A stretch of DNA of 64,000 bases, from positions 432,867 to 496,866 of the forward strand of contig JAIWNF010000043.1 in assembly GCA_025093555.1 (NCBI GenBank). The letters run 5' to 3'. Numbering within the stretch: position 1 is the stretch's first letter; every line of letters starts with the position of its first letter. The position numbers and the translations under genes were made by a program. The notes under the pieces were generated by a model. The model did no database searches. It saw only the letters and a program-made list of their open reading frames with translations, and was not told the origin of the DNA. The stretch is from Circinella umbellata. Taxonomy: Eukaryota; Mucoromycota; Mucoromycetes; Mucorales; Lichtheimiaceae. Below, piece by piece: positions 16,001-28,960 of this stretch.

Positions 16001-16053
16001 GGGAAACACGAAAAAAGGTGCACATTCAAAAAGGTGCACCTTTTTTTTGTGAC
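16001..16053 (+). repeat. Left terminal inverted repeat of the MULE
   Basis: It begins GGGAAACACG, then a poly-A run, GGTGCACATTC, the palindrome AAAAGGTGCACCTTTT, and GTGAC at the inner edge. It is the inverse of 17510-17562. Confidence 0.88.
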
Positions 16054-16086
16054 GGCGATTTTGATTCATCGGCCACTAAAAATAGA

Positions 16087-16104
16087 AAAGGTGCACCTTT
16101 TTTA
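16087..16104. repeat. Third internal copy of the MULE palindrome
   Basis: AAAAGGTGCACCTTTTTT lies 34 bases inside the left arm, outside the terminal repeats. It is an extra copy of the palindrome found in each terminus. Its position just past the end of the transposase frame could mark an old deletion or duplication endpoint. Confidence 0.75.
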
Positions 16105-16170
16105 ATAAATCAACTTACATACATCAATAAAACTGAACTTATAGTAAAAAAAAGTGGCACTTGTATAATT

Positions 16171-17401
16171 TCAAATTATCCTGTTAACCTGTAACATATG
16201 TATATACAAGAAAAGACTAACAACAATAATAAATAAGTCAGTATGTGCTACTGGGTATGCTAAACTAAATTGTCCATATCGCATCCCGTCATCCTTACCT
16301 GTATATCGCTTATAAGCCTGCTGAAATCCATTAACTTGAGCCATAGAGAAATCCAACATCATCCCGAGAAAAGAGTTGGTACCATCAAATCTAACTTTGT
16401 GGTCAACAAAGAACGCAAAGAAATACTGAGAGAAGTATTCTTCTTTTTGACCACCCAAAAGAGCTTGAAAAATGACGGTATGCCTTTTCAATTCAGGAAC
16501 GTAAATGACCGTTGTACAGACATAATAGCCTTTTTCTACAGCCTTGTAAGTGACATCAGTAACAGCAGGGAAGTCCTGAAACCGACAATATCCATTAATG
16601 GTTGGTGATCGATATATTATGAGAAAAGAATTTGGTACAACTTGAGCATGGAGGAAATAATCAGGGTAGGTGTTCATGATCTTGCCAAATTCACCAAGAA
16701 ACTCCCCCCTTCTTGGAATATCCATTTCCTCACGAATCTTATTCAATTCGTATTCGGTTCTATCTCTTGTTGCTAGAATTGGATTGATGGCAATAACTGA
16801 ATCAACAACTTCACCAGTTCGCCGGTTGTTTCCCTGTATAGCTGCTTTAGGGGTCACTGTTGGATCTGCACGTAATCGTTCTGCCAATATATCCTTTTCC
16901 TCTTCAGACAAATGCTTTGATATATATTGCCCGTGATTATGCGTACCAATTTGCTCTACTGTGCATTTTGTACCCCTGAAACAATAATGTGCCGCCACTG
17001 TACAAGTATTAACATGTTCCAAATAACCACCACAGTTCATGCATCCAATTACAGTACATTGTTTTTTTATTTGTTCCAGATCAAGTGGTGGGCGAAGTTG
17101 CTTAGCGAAAAATCTGCAGTTTTTGTCGGTGCAATGTATAAAACCATTGCATTTTTTGGTATATCGATGCACGTTATGTTTTAACTTTCGAGGTCCATTT
17201 ACTTTGCGCATGCACCACCCTATATCCAACGTAAATTTCTTGTACCTGTGGGTAATCAAGATAAAGTTAATTCATTAGGATGTAATGGTAAATGTGACAT
17301 TAAACATACTTATCAGTTTTTTCGTCATACTCGGCAGTAGCTTCCTCTATGTAAGGTTCTTTTACAAACTTCCTCTTGAAAAAAGTGATGTCCTTCGACA
17401 T
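16171..17401 (-). CDS. MULE transposase-like protein, C-terminally short
   Basis: Two exons (17401-17310 and 17245-16171) splice in frame (GATAA|GTATGT ... CCCACAG|G) and give 388 residues. The N-terminal third is a Cys/His-rich DNA-binding region of the FLYWCH/WRKY-GCM kind used by MULE transposases ('KCNGFIHCTDKNCRFF', 'CTVIGCMNCGGYLEH', ending 'TKCTVEQIGTHNHG'). The RNase-H-like core follows: 'FPAVTDVTYKAV' carries the likely first catalytic Asp and 'MMLDFSMAQVNGF' the likely second. The expected third catalytic Glu and the zinc knuckle are absent, because the frame stops about 120 bases before the terminal repeat. A possible 66-base intron near the 3' end (donor GTAGCA at about 16252, acceptor TTACAG) does not extend it. 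It may be inactive, may act only in DNA binding, or may rely on a full-length relative elsewhere. Confidence 0.75.
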
Positions 17402-17509
17402 AATTGTAATTTTATTTCTCGTTTTCTTTTTTTTTTTACTTTCAGGAACAAGTACAAAAAGAAAGATGCACTTTTTCGATTTCTCGCTTTGTCAGTATGA
17501 CTTTTGCCG

Positions 17510-17562
17510 GTCACAAAAAAAAGGTGCACCTTTTTGAATGTGCACCTTTTTTAGTGACACCC
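17510..17562 (-). repeat. Right terminal inverted repeat of the MULE
   Basis: It is the mirror of the left arm: GTCAC, poly-A, the GGTGCACC palindrome, GAATGTGCACC, poly-T, then AGTGACACCC at the tip, followed by the duplication GAATTTTTT at 17563-17571. Confidence 0.88.
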
Positions 17563-17571
17563 GAATTTTTT

Positions 17572-18598
17572 TTGGTTTCTAATAGATTGGTGTATATACT
17601 ACTAGGTATATGATGAAGTGAAAAGTCTATTTCTATTTTTGGTTAATCAAAACTACATTTAATCTTGTCCTAGTAACTAAACTTGTTTATTGTTTTTGTT
17701 TATTATTATTTCATGTATTTTTTATAAAAATGCATTCAGAGCTGAGGTTAGATTTGATAGGTCAGAAAATAAAGTTTCTCATGATTACATGTAAATATTT
17801 ATAACATATGATTCGTTCAAAATTTTCTATCTAAGAGAGAGAGAGAGGGGGGGTGGACCCCGCCAAAGAAAAAAGAAGCATATAGAAAAAAATAATCATT
17901 TTATCATTATAAGAAAAAGCTACTCAAAAGTACATCCTTCTTAAACTCTTCATTGTTATTGTTTCCTTAACATAAATGTCAATTACCCAATGTTATTTTT
18001 TAGTGTAAAGTAGTTTAGTGTATTAAACAAAAGCATTTATTCTTTTCCCTTCCCGAATATAGTTTAGTTTCTTTCCAACCCCCCCCCCTTTTTTTTTCGT
18101 TCACTTTACACATAAAATTTATGATAAGATTATTAAACAAGTCCCTTTTTTTGTGTGTGTCTGTGTCTGTATATGTGATGTGTTGTGTAATATGTGTGGC
18201 AACACTTCAACTCCCATTTGATTATTTGCCTTTTGTAGTTTGAGGATCGGAGATGCCTACTAAACAAAAAATATATTGATGAAATGGGGGAAAATCATGC
18301 CAATAAAAACAATTAAAGTTGGAGAATTCAAATGGTTTTTTTGGAAAGGGATTTCATTCTATTTTAAAGAAGAGGAGGGGATTTCTAATAATTGTAATAC
18401 TTACTTCTTCTTTCAACGCATCTAGAAGTTTATTGAATTTCTAAGTTTGGGGGAATGAAAGGAAAATGCTCTTGCAGTTGCGGAGTAATTTAGGGTTTTT
18501 TTTCATTTTCTAAAGACAACAAAAAAAAAGAAAAGGTGGCTCTCTCTTTCTCTCTCTCTCTCTTTATTTTTTTTTTCTCTGTTATTTGAATTTATCGA
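17572..18598. promoter_or_regulatory. Long upstream region of the bZIP gene
   Basis: About 1 kb lies between the MULE and the bZIP start. It holds GA-repeat (17831-17850), poly-C (18080-18090), GT-rich (18150-18200) and CT-repeat (18540-18562) tracts close to the start. Long 5' regions are common for amino-acid and sulfur-control bZIP genes, but no upstream reading frame or binding site is claimed. Confidence 0.4.
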
Positions 18599-19567
18599 AT
18601 GTCCTCATACGGTTTATCCGATTTCGGATCACCGCTTGATTCCTTGGTGTTCGACACCATTGTAGATACTGAGCAAACTGAACGTGATGCAGCTGAAGAA
18701 TTAGCATTATGGGTAAATCTTCATTATTTTCATAATTCTCTATCTTAAATTAAAAATATAGTTAATTGATTTAAATGGTGCGGGGTCGTATATATATATA
18801 ATTGTTCTTTTCTTATAAAATAGAGTAATGCTCAATTTACATTTGATGTTAATCCCGGAAAACAAGTGGGTCCAGAAGAAGAAAAGTTAAAAAATAATGA
18901 CTCCAATATGAAAGACGAATGTCCAAGTGACATGTTAGATCCCATTACTTATGAAAAATTAGTTGAATATCTTGATTATGAATTACCTCAACAACAACAA
19001 CAACAACCTCAGCCGATACATTATTCTTCTACAATAACACCTATTGCTCCTGCTCCTTCCATAAATAATAATTCAACCTTAATGACACCCCCAACAACAG
19101 CAGCAGCAGTAGCACCCTTACCATCCAATATGAATGGTTATGTACCTGTTTATCCAACTAAAATTTCTCGACAACCTACACTTCTTCCTAAACCAATGAA
19201 TCCTTCTTCTCCATTAGTTTCAACATCATCCCCTCTTATTCCTATCACTCCTACTCCTAGTAGTAGTAGTACTAATTCCTCTTTATTACAAAAACCGATT
19301 CGTAAAACTAAAAAACGCCCTATCAGTTCAACAATGGAAGATAAAAATGAAGATCAAATTGCAGCGGATGAAGATAAAAGAAGACGGAATACGGCAGCAA
19401 GTGCACGTTTTCGTATTAAAAAGAAAATGCGTGAACAAGCAATGGAACAAAATGTACAAGAAATGAAAGCTAAATCTGATAGATTACAAAATCGTGTCAA
19501 TGAACTTGAACTTGAAGTCAAATGGTTACGTAATTTACTTATAGAAAAAAGAGAAAATAATAAATAA
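18599..19567 (+). CDS. bZIP transcription factor, METR/CYS3 (Gcn4-like) type
   Basis: Two exons (18599-18712 and 18824-19567) give 285 residues. The C-terminal 75 residues form a bZIP domain. The basic region 'RRRNTAASARFRIKKKMREQ' carries the N-x7-R signature and has the exact style of fungal Cys3/MetR factors. A leucine zipper follows ('LQNRVNELELEVKWLRNLL'). The N-terminal two thirds are acidic, then Gln-, Pro- and Ser-rich, with 'LDPITYEKLVEYLDYELP' as a possible activation segment. In ascomycetes such factors activate sulfur-assimilation genes; whether this one controls the cystathionine beta-synthase gene in the window is unknown. The first exon is set by the ATG after a CT-rich leader and by the GTAAAT donor. 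Confidence 0.9.
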
Positions 19568-20073
19568 TAATAATAATAATAATACTCAATAACCACTCCC
19601 CCCCCCCCACCATTTTAGAAAAAAAAATGTTTCTTATGTAATAATTTCCCCTCCCCCCCCAACCACCTCTTTTTTTTTTATTTATTTACTTATTATTATT
19701 ATTTATTTTTTTTATTTTATGAAAAAAAGATATGTTTTTTTTTGAATATATAATACAAAGTTTTTTTATATAGAAATATATATATATATATATGTATATG
19801 TATATATGTATGTATGTATGAGTGTGAGTGAGTGAGTGGGTGAGTGAGTGAATGTATGTGTATGAGTAGTGTGTGTGTGCGTGCGTGTGTGTGTGTGTAT
19901 GTTAAAATGTTGTATAATGAATTATTATTTTGTGTGTGTAGATGATAATTTAAAATATGAAAGACCAAAGAAAACTATATATAATGAAACAGAACTTTAT
20001 GATGGGATTGAGGGAAAAAGAGAGAGAGAAGGAGAGAAGAAGAAGAAGAAGAGGGGGGGAGGTAAAATAAGAT
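19568..20073. other. Convergent intergenic region with microsatellites
   Basis: Between the 3' ends of the bZIP and HAPSTR1-like genes lie poly-C tracts (19600-19610, 19650-19662), (TA)n and GTAT/GTGAG repeats (19778-19860), a (GT)n run (19868-19900) and a GA-rich block (20010-20055). No gene is seen. Confidence 0.6.
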
Positions 20074-20853
20074 TTATAAATCTTCTCGTTTATTTAATTT
20101 TCCCCTCTTGAATGATGGTTCCATTGTATCTACATTCATATTACTTAATGATCTCCCCATAAAAGAAAAATCAGGTGCTCCATGACGACGTTTTATAGAA
20201 TCACCATGATCTTCAAGATGATATGTATCTGTTCCCCAATTTGTTGTTAATCCACCATATCTTGGTAACGTATTATAATTTGTGGTTGTTGGTGCTGTAA
20301 AAGTAAATTGTGTATTTGGGTCAATCTGAAATCCTGCTGGTGTCGATGGTATGATTTGTGTTGAAAACATGTTTTGTTGTTGTTGTTCATTGATCTGTTG
20401 TTTCATTACACTCATATCTAATGGTATTTGTGTTGCTTGATTATTATTTGTTGCTTGATTTTGTAAAGTAGATTGTTGTTGAGGTGATGGTGTAACACTA
20501 TTATTACTATTATTTGTATTATTATTCGTCGTTGTTGTCGTCGTCGTCGAAGAAGAAGTAGTAGTATGAGACGATTCACCCAGTTCTTCTACTAATTGAG
20601 CATTTTGTTGACGAAGAAAACATAAAATATCTTCCACTGGTACAGAATCTCGTTCACTATGGGCATGGGTACTAAGAAATCCATAAAGATCTTGAAATGC
20701 TTGTTGATAACCTGCACCAAATGCTTTTCGGTTTTGTGTTAATGAATCTTTATACAAAGCAGTGACTTTATTCGCTGCCGCTTTAAACGAGTCAAGAAGA
20801 GCATGCTCGGTTGATTCATAAGAGTTTAAAATGGATCGTCCTTGTGAGTCCAT
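20074..20853 (-). CDS. HAPSTR1/UPF0472-like protein
   Basis: This is an intronless frame of 259 residues. The N-terminal 95 residues are helical and conserved-looking: 'LLDSFKAAANKVTALYKDSL' is followed by 'GAGYQQAFQDLYGFLSTH' and 'VEDILCFLRQQNAQLVEEL'. This arrangement resembles the HAPSTR1 (C16orf72, DUF4588) family, whose animal member tunes stress signalling with the ubiquitin ligase HUWE1. The rest is Ser/Thr/Asn/Gln-rich, ending with a basic tail containing 'SIKRRHGAPDFSFMGRSLS', a plausible nuclear-localisation or phosphorylation site. The family call rests on recalled pattern only. The ATG is the first in frame after a poly-T/A-rich leader. Confidence 0.6.
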   Translation of the reverse strand: MDSQGRSILNSYESTEHALLDSFKAAANKVTALYKDSLTQNRKAFGAGYQQAFQDLYGFLSTHAHSERDSVPVEDILCFLRQQNAQLVEELGESSHTTTSSSTTTTTTTNNNTNNSNNSVTPSPQQQSTLQNQATNNNQATQIPLDMSVMKQQINEQQQQNMFSTQIIPSTPAGFQIDPNTQFTFTAPTTTNYNTLPRYGGLTTNWGTDTYHLEDHGDSIKRRHGAPDFSFMGRSLSNMNVDTMEPSFKRGKLNKREDL

Positions 20854-21451
20854 TTTTTATTTTTTTTATTTGCAAGGAGTTTTTGTATAAAAGAAAAAAA
20901 AAGAAGGAAAGTAGAAGAAAAAAAAAAAGAGAAAGGCCTTTTATTTTTTTTTGCGCGGAGACTATATAGTTTATCTCATTATAATCTCCATAATTAAAAA
21001 AAAAATGGTATCAAAATAGAGAATAGTAACGCGTAAGATACAATACTCTCACTCTCTTTTTTCTTTCTCTTATTAAATAAGATGGTATCCATTAAGAAAG
21101 ATATTTATAATACAACATCCCCCCCCTTATGTATTATGTCATCCATTCTAAGTCCTATAGTTTTTACTTTGTAAATGAAATTTTAATAATACTTGAAAAT
21201 ATTAAAAGTTATCGTATGTAAAAATACTGAGTAGTCATATATGTTTCTATATGTGATTGTGTGATATGTGGTATACACAGTGCGTGTAAGGTTTTTAAAC
21301 TTGGAGTGGAAAAGAGTGGGGCAAAATAAGAAGAAGGAAGAAAATATATAAGCTCCGATTCTTGAACGAACAAACACACCCGTTTTTTTTTCCCTTTTGC
21401 CTTTTTTTCTCTCTCTCTCTCGCCTCTTTTTTTTTTAAGTTGCATGCAACG
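20854..21451. promoter_or_regulatory. Divergent promoter region HAPSTR1-like / PAT1
   Basis: About 600 bases separate two divergent starts. The PAT1 side has a CT-repeat and poly-T leader (21400-21436) directly before the ATG, a common style for genes in this window. Confidence 0.45.
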
Positions 21452-24400
21452 ATGGGCGATTCGTTTTTCGGGTAACTTTTCTTCTTTACATTATATAATT
21501 GAAAATAAATATTGATAATAATAACCCAAATTTTATATATTATAGCTTTAACACAAGCATGCCTCCTTTGAGTGAAGGAGAGCGTCATAGGTTTGATTCA
21601 AAAGAAGATAATATTATGAACCGCAGTCAATCAACAGCAACTCGTGATCAAAGTGACGATTTAGAAGTTTATGACTTTGATGCTATGAAAGAAGGATTGG
21701 ATGATTATGATGATCGTGATTTAGATAATGATAATTTAGGTGATATGTTAATTGAAGAAGGAGACGACTTTAATGACGAAACTTTTGGTGAAGCTACTGT
21801 TGGTAAAAAACACACACACACACATCTTTATACTATACCATTCTTTTTTTATTTCTTTCTTTTTTTTTGTCTCTTGTAAAGGTGTGTACTCATTGAAAAA
21901 ACAAAAAAAATAATGTAGGTCAAGACTTTGATTTCTTTTCAAACACTGAAAAGTTTAATTCGACTATTACTGAAGAAGAAGCTTTTAATGTGAAAAGACA
22001 TGAAGAACAACAGCAACATGGTAAAAAAAAAAACGTCTTTTCTTTTTATTTCTACAATAATAGGGTGTGTGTGTTTTAAAAAAAGAAACTTGGGTAGACC
22101 GAAATATTATTATTTATACTTATTGGGAGTTAAAATAAAAAAAGGTCAAACAGGCATGAATCGAAATAATATGGGTTCATGGAATACGACAGATCGTTCA
22201 AGTGGTGCTGGTACTATTGGTAGTCGTCCTTCAAGTCAAGATTATCGTAATCAAACGAATAATCAATTTAACGTAAGTTGGAGAAGGTTTAAGATGAGGA
22301 TTTTTATTTTGAAAGAGAATGAAAAAGAAAAGAAAAGAAATCTTAAATGAAAAGAAATTTTCTATTATTAGTCTTCCCCCGTGAGAAATGTTCAATCTAT
22401 TTGGGGTGGTTTCGGTGGAGGTGTTTCGTCTTCAGGTAAAAAAGAAAAATAGGACAGAGAGAGAAATTTGTTTGTATTAAACAAAGTATTAATGATTAAT
22501 TAAAAAAAGAAGATCGAGGTTTTGGTTCATTTGGTGCCAATTCAGGTTCTTTGTCTCCTTTTATGAGACAACAGCAACAGCAGCAGCAACAACAACAAGC
22601 ACCTCCTCCACCTCCTGGTCTTTCACCTTCATCATCCATTGGACAACAAGGACGTGGACAACCTGTATTGTTAGAAGATATTGAAGCTGAATTACAACGA
22701 AGATCTCCTGCACAAGGTGGTTATAGACATGATTCAATGCAACAACAACAACAACATCAACATCAACATCATCAACAACAGCAACAACAAATGCTTCATG
22801 ATGAAATGGATGTTAGAAAAAATATGGTAAGTTTGGCAGATATTGAAGCAGCTATGCGTGCAGGTGCTCCTATGATGCCACCCGGTTCTGAAGCTGCTAT
22901 TCCGCCTGGTAATCAATTGGCTTTTCAACAATTGCAACAAGCTTATCAAGAACATGCTTTACGTGCTATGGGATTTGGTAATAAAGATCCAGTTCAGCTA
23001 TTGGCTTTACAACAACAACAGCAGCAGCAGCAACAACAGCAGCAACAACAACAAGAACTTGCTGCAGCTGATCGTGAAGCTAAGTTTCAACAACAACAAC
23101 AACAACAGAGGGTACATCAGCGCAAGGTAATAATAATTATAAGAAAGAAAGGGAAATACCTTGGGTTCATTTATTAAATCTTAACAATTAAAATACCACG
23201 ATTTTTTTTATTAGTCGCAGTATAGTGGTCTTATGACACAACATGATAAGGATTTTATTAATCGAATTCAAATTTCACAACTTGCTTCAAGTGATCCTTA
23301 TTCAGATGATTTTTATTATCAAGTGTATTCTTCACTTCGTCAACGTGCTGGATTACCTGTCTGGTCTGCTGAAAATGCCATGAAGAATAATAACAACAAC
23401 ACTATGAATCATAGTAATATGAATAATCAACGTGGACGTAGAGAAGAGAATGGAATGCAGCGTTTCCATCAACAACTTCAACGCGTTGTCAATAACGCAA
23501 AGAGACATCCAAGACAAACTCAAGGTAAGTTTTTTATTTTTATTTTTTAAGGTTGTGTAATTTTATTTACTATTTTTATTATTATTATTATTTAGTTTCT
23601 CTTGAAGGTGCTTTGGGTAAAATTACTTCTTTGACAGTACGCAACCCAAGACAAGTTTTACAGGTTTCAGAAAAGAAACCTAGTACGACTTCGACAACGA
23701 CTACTACGACAAGTACGACAACTACGTCATCAGGTAGTCAAGAAGGTGGAAAACAAGATCAGAAACAATCTGTAAATAGTATTCATCATATTCGATTGAG
23801 GATTGGGGGGAGAGGGAGGGGGGAAAGGGAAAATTGTTTTTTAACTAAATTTGTCGTTGGTTATATAGGTCACAAAAACCAATGTGCCCACTGAAACAGA
23901 TAGAAGAAGAATTCTTAAGATTGTAGAAAATATCTATTTGATTGTATTAGAATTGGAACAAATGCGTAGACAAGGGGCACCTAAACCTAAACCTGGATAT
24001 GAAGATGATCACGAAGAAGTTCTTGAAGCATGGTAAATTTTTTTATACATAACAAATCTTATGCAAAAGATTTATTCAATTCATTTATTTTATAGGAACA
24101 TGAAATATTCTGAACAATGTGAAAAACTTTGGAATTCTCTTCGATTATTGGATCCATCGGATGGAACGTAAGTTGATACTTTTTTTTTACTTCAAAACAC
24201 ACACACACACACACTTTAAAACTTGTAATTTTAATCATCTTTTTCTGGGGGGTTGTTTATTCTATTAGACCATTGATTATTTCCATTCTTTCTGTTGCTA
24301 AAGGAGCCAAATTAATTCCACGTATTGTGAGACATTTAACAAGTGATCAAAATTTAACGATGCTTACTGTGATTATTGCGAACTTTTCACGTCTTTTTGT

Positions 24401-25223
24401 GTGTCGACATGTTATCTATCCTGGTTCTATGGTAGCGAATGCTGAAGAAGCTAAAAAACAAAAATTTGTTACATTGGATGATGTTGAATTATTTATCAAT
24501 ATGGCGGCTCCACCTCTTTTGGGTCTTATTTCTGAAGCACCTTTACAAGTAATTAATGGTTTAGTCAAACTTTTCCTTGAAAAGAATGAAATTGTATCAG
24601 TAGCTCGTACAAAGGTAATTGGAAGGGTGGAGAGAAAAGGAGATATTATATTATGAATCATGTACTAATGGATTTCTTTGTATATATAAAAAAAAGCCTG
24701 GACTTGCATTTTTAACCATGTTATTATCTCGTGCTGAAATATTAAAACAAGGAGGTCAAGCACTTCATGGACCCGTAGCACCTTCTCCAGATGATTTAGC
24801 ACAATGGCAACAAGAGTATAATGCACTCTTTGGACTTTTACAAACTCACTATGCATCTATATTCCCTTCTTTTTATTATCTTGTACCTATTCAACCTAAT
24901 ATAAGTGCTATTCAATTATCTCTTGGTGTAGATGATATGTATGTATGGCAATTCCTTGCTGCCATGGCTGTTGGTGCTTCTATGGAACAACAACATATTT
25001 TAGTAACTGAAGTGAGGCAAGTATTATATTTATTATTATTTATAATTTGATGGGAGGAAGAAGATACTAACTTTTTTCTTATAGAGAACGTGTTATGGAA
25101 AATATTGTACTCGCACATAGTAATCGATTCCCAGCAGTACAAGCGTCTCAACGACTTTCTAATGTAAATCTTTTCTTACATGCACTTGGTCTTGATTCTT
25201 CACAAGTTACTTTACCACGATAA
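21452..25223 (+). CDS. PAT1: mRNA decapping activator Pat1
   Basis: Pat1 links deadenylation to decapping by bridging Lsm1-7, Dcp1/2 and the Dhh1 helicase in P-bodies. About a dozen exons start with a tiny one (21452-21471, 'MGDSFFG'), then 21546-21802, 21919-22020, about 22145-22272, 22372-22435, 22510-23126, about 23215-23524 and others to 25223. The N-terminal acidic 'LEVYDFDAM' region is typical. The middle is rich in Gln runs (22567-22600, 23008-23105) and Pro ('APPPPPGLSPS'). The conserved C-terminal half has 'GALGKITSLTVRNPRQVLQV', 'RRRILKIVENIYLIVLELEQ' and a long alpha-helical repeat region ('GAKLIPRIVRHL'), ending '...LDSSQVTLPR'. Gene identity is firm; several intron borders in the N-terminal half are less certain. 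Confidence 0.9.
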
Positions 25224-25662
25224 TCCTTTATTATTATCGTTGCTTCTCTTTCTCATGTAAAAGAAAATAATAATAATCAAAATTTACCTTTTGGACCTCA
25301 CCCCTCCCACTCTTCCTTCTTCATCTAATCCAGTCTATACACACACTTTGCTCTCTCTCTCTCTGTCAGTCTTTTTATATATACATATATATCTTTTTTT
25401 TTATTTCTTTAGCATAAATTTTCGAATTTCAAAAATAACCTTATTCTCTCGTTTTTTTTTTTTTTTTGTGTTATTCTCTTTACTTGATATAACTCAAATT
25501 GTTTTTCAAAGTTAAAAAAAAATATAATAATAATAATAATAAATGTAGATAATAAATGTAGATAATATACAAAAAAAAAAAAGAAAGCGGTAATAATAAT
25601 CTATAGGTAATTTTTTTTTGGTAGTCCTCTTGAAATATATATATACACGCACCACTTTGGAT
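25224..25662. other. Convergent intergenic PAT1-dolichyl-diphosphatase
   Basis: This is A/T-rich 3' flank of both genes, with a CT-repeat (25351-25364), poly-T (25451-25468) and an (ATA)n run with a short GATAATAAATGTA direct repeat (25540-25570). No gene is seen. Confidence 0.45.
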
Positions 25663-26449
25663 TTATGCTTGTTTCCTTACTTGTTGTTCCCATTGTTGAT
25701 ATTCCCATTTGGCTACATTATCAATCATACGCATATCTTTTAAATAATATCGTTTGGATAATGGATGATTTAAAATAGATTGACTCCATCCTAATGAATA
25801 AAGTCCGTAGTCTAATAATTGATACCATAATAAACCGAAAATGCATCCAGCACATCCACCAGCAATGACTTGAAGTAAACTGTGATAACCAAGATAAATT
25901 CTAATGTAATATATATATATATACTTAAGTAAAAAATACATGTGTAGATAGATAGAGGATTCATTTTTTTACCTAGAATAACAAACAGCAATAGCTAAAG
26001 AAAACATGGCAAATAAAATAATTCTTTTTTCAATAACATGATCCACTTTAATATTTTTGGAAAGATAAAGAGATCCATAAATAGCAAAAAACCAAATAAA
26101 TTGAGCGTGACTTGAAGGCATACCATACCCATCTCCAAGATGAGCTATATAACCAAGTTTTGAAAGATTAATCAATTATTTCATATTGAGGGGAGGGGTT
26201 GTTGTTGTCTTTCTTACCGTGAGGTCGAGCTATTTGTAAATATTCTTTAAGAGTAAAATTAATGCCTTCATTCACTAATTGACCTATGAGCATGGTAATG
26301 CCTGCTATTTCACGTCGACTTAAAATAATAGAAGCATAAAATACAAGTATTGCAAGAGGGGATAAAGTAATATAAGCTAATAAATAAGCTAATTTATCTT
26401 TTGGATCAAATTGAACATGAGTGAGTGATAATGAAGCCAATTCATCCAT
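25663..26449 (-). CDS. CAX4: Dolichyl-diphosphatase (Cax4/DOLPP1)
   Basis: This PAP2-type ER membrane phosphatase recycles dolichyl diphosphate released by N-glycosylation. Three exons start at 26449 ('MDELASLSL'). The phosphatase signature is complete across the exons: 'KEYLQIARPHG' (K-x6-RP), 'GYGMPSSHAQF' (PSGH-like motif) and 'CYSRIYLGYHSLLQV' (SR-x5-H). Several hydrophobic segments surround these motifs. The C terminus ends 'WEYQQWEQQVRKQA'. The middle intron boundary falls directly after 'ARPHG' and the next after 'CYSR', so motifs two and three are split by introns. Length (about 240) fits the family. An upstream in-frame ATG at 26560 would add a non-conserved stretch and was not used. 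Confidence 0.93.
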
Positions 26450-27182
26450 GATTTTTTTCTTTGGTAATAAAAAAAACGCGAGGGTGAAGGAAAGGGGAGG
26501 AGGGGGGAGGAGTTTGGAATGTAAATATGTATGTTGTGCATAAAAAACACCCCGTAACACCTCACTCTATTTTATTGGGAAATTTCGAGGGGGGGGATTA
26601 GTTTATTCTATTTGACAACAGAGTGGTAGTCAATGCCCACTCGAAACTGTCAAATCATTTTGAATTCTCTGGAGTGTGTTTTTTCAACTTTGCTAATTAA
26701 TATATATATATGATCTGTATCTTTGGGAGTGGGGGGTTATACTGTTACTTTATGAAATACTGTTATTTGGATAGTAATAAGTTGGGTCATCTCTTTTGGT
26801 TACAAAAGGTGGTGGAGAGAGGAAAAGAAAGTAGAGTAATAAGTATTTTTTTATTTTTGCTGCACTTCCCCCCAATTCCCCAAGAGTTACCAACTATGAA
26901 CAGCTATATTATAAAGTCTGATGCAGTATCATCAATGTTAATAGCAATCACTTTAAGCTGAACAAAAAAAGTTATTCAATCATGCCATTCAAAATAATTT
27001 TTTCAAGTTCCCCCAAGCTTGGTACCTGAACCCCATTTTTTTTTAGGGAAAAAAATTTATACTTTCACATGATGATGGTTTAAAGCTTAAAAGTTGAATA
27101 GCTTTTTTATATTTATTTCCCAACATTTGTTGGTGGTGGTTTTTTTTTTCTCTTTTACTTTTTTTTCTAAACTTAAACTAAA
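26450..27182. promoter_or_regulatory. Divergent promoter region CAX4 / ECT1
   Basis: About 730 bases separate the starts. The CAX4 side is G/A-rich on the plus strand (26480-26515); the ECT1 leader is T-rich (27120-27170). A TA repeat lies at 26699-26711. No coding sequence is recognised. Confidence 0.45.

Positions 27183-28960
<1,778 letters not shown>

Larger units (their letters stand above)
16001..17562 (-). mobile_element. Mutator-like DNA transposon (MULE), 1562 bp
   Basis: The ends are inverted repeats of about 53 bases: left 16001-16053, right 17510-17562. The inner 47 bases differ at one position, and the outer six match only at GGG/CCC and partly beyond. Both arms are flanked by the perfect 9-bp duplication GAATTTTTT. 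Inside lies a minus-strand transposase-like gene (17401-16171) without stop codons. Each arm contains the palindrome AAAAGGTGCACCTTTT plus a half copy of it (GGTGCACATTC); a third full copy is at about 16087-16104. The short length and the missing third catalytic acid suggest an internally deleted or otherwise reduced copy. Clean ends and duplication imply a recent insertion. Confidence 0.88.

Noticed and set aside
16270..17184. Plus-strand frames across the MULE
   Set aside because: They are antisense to the transposase gene and show no domain signatures.
19778..19900. GT/GTGAG repeats as telomere-like sequence
   Set aside because: The repeats are heterogeneous, short, and sit between two ordinary genes; no TTAGGG-type unit is seen.
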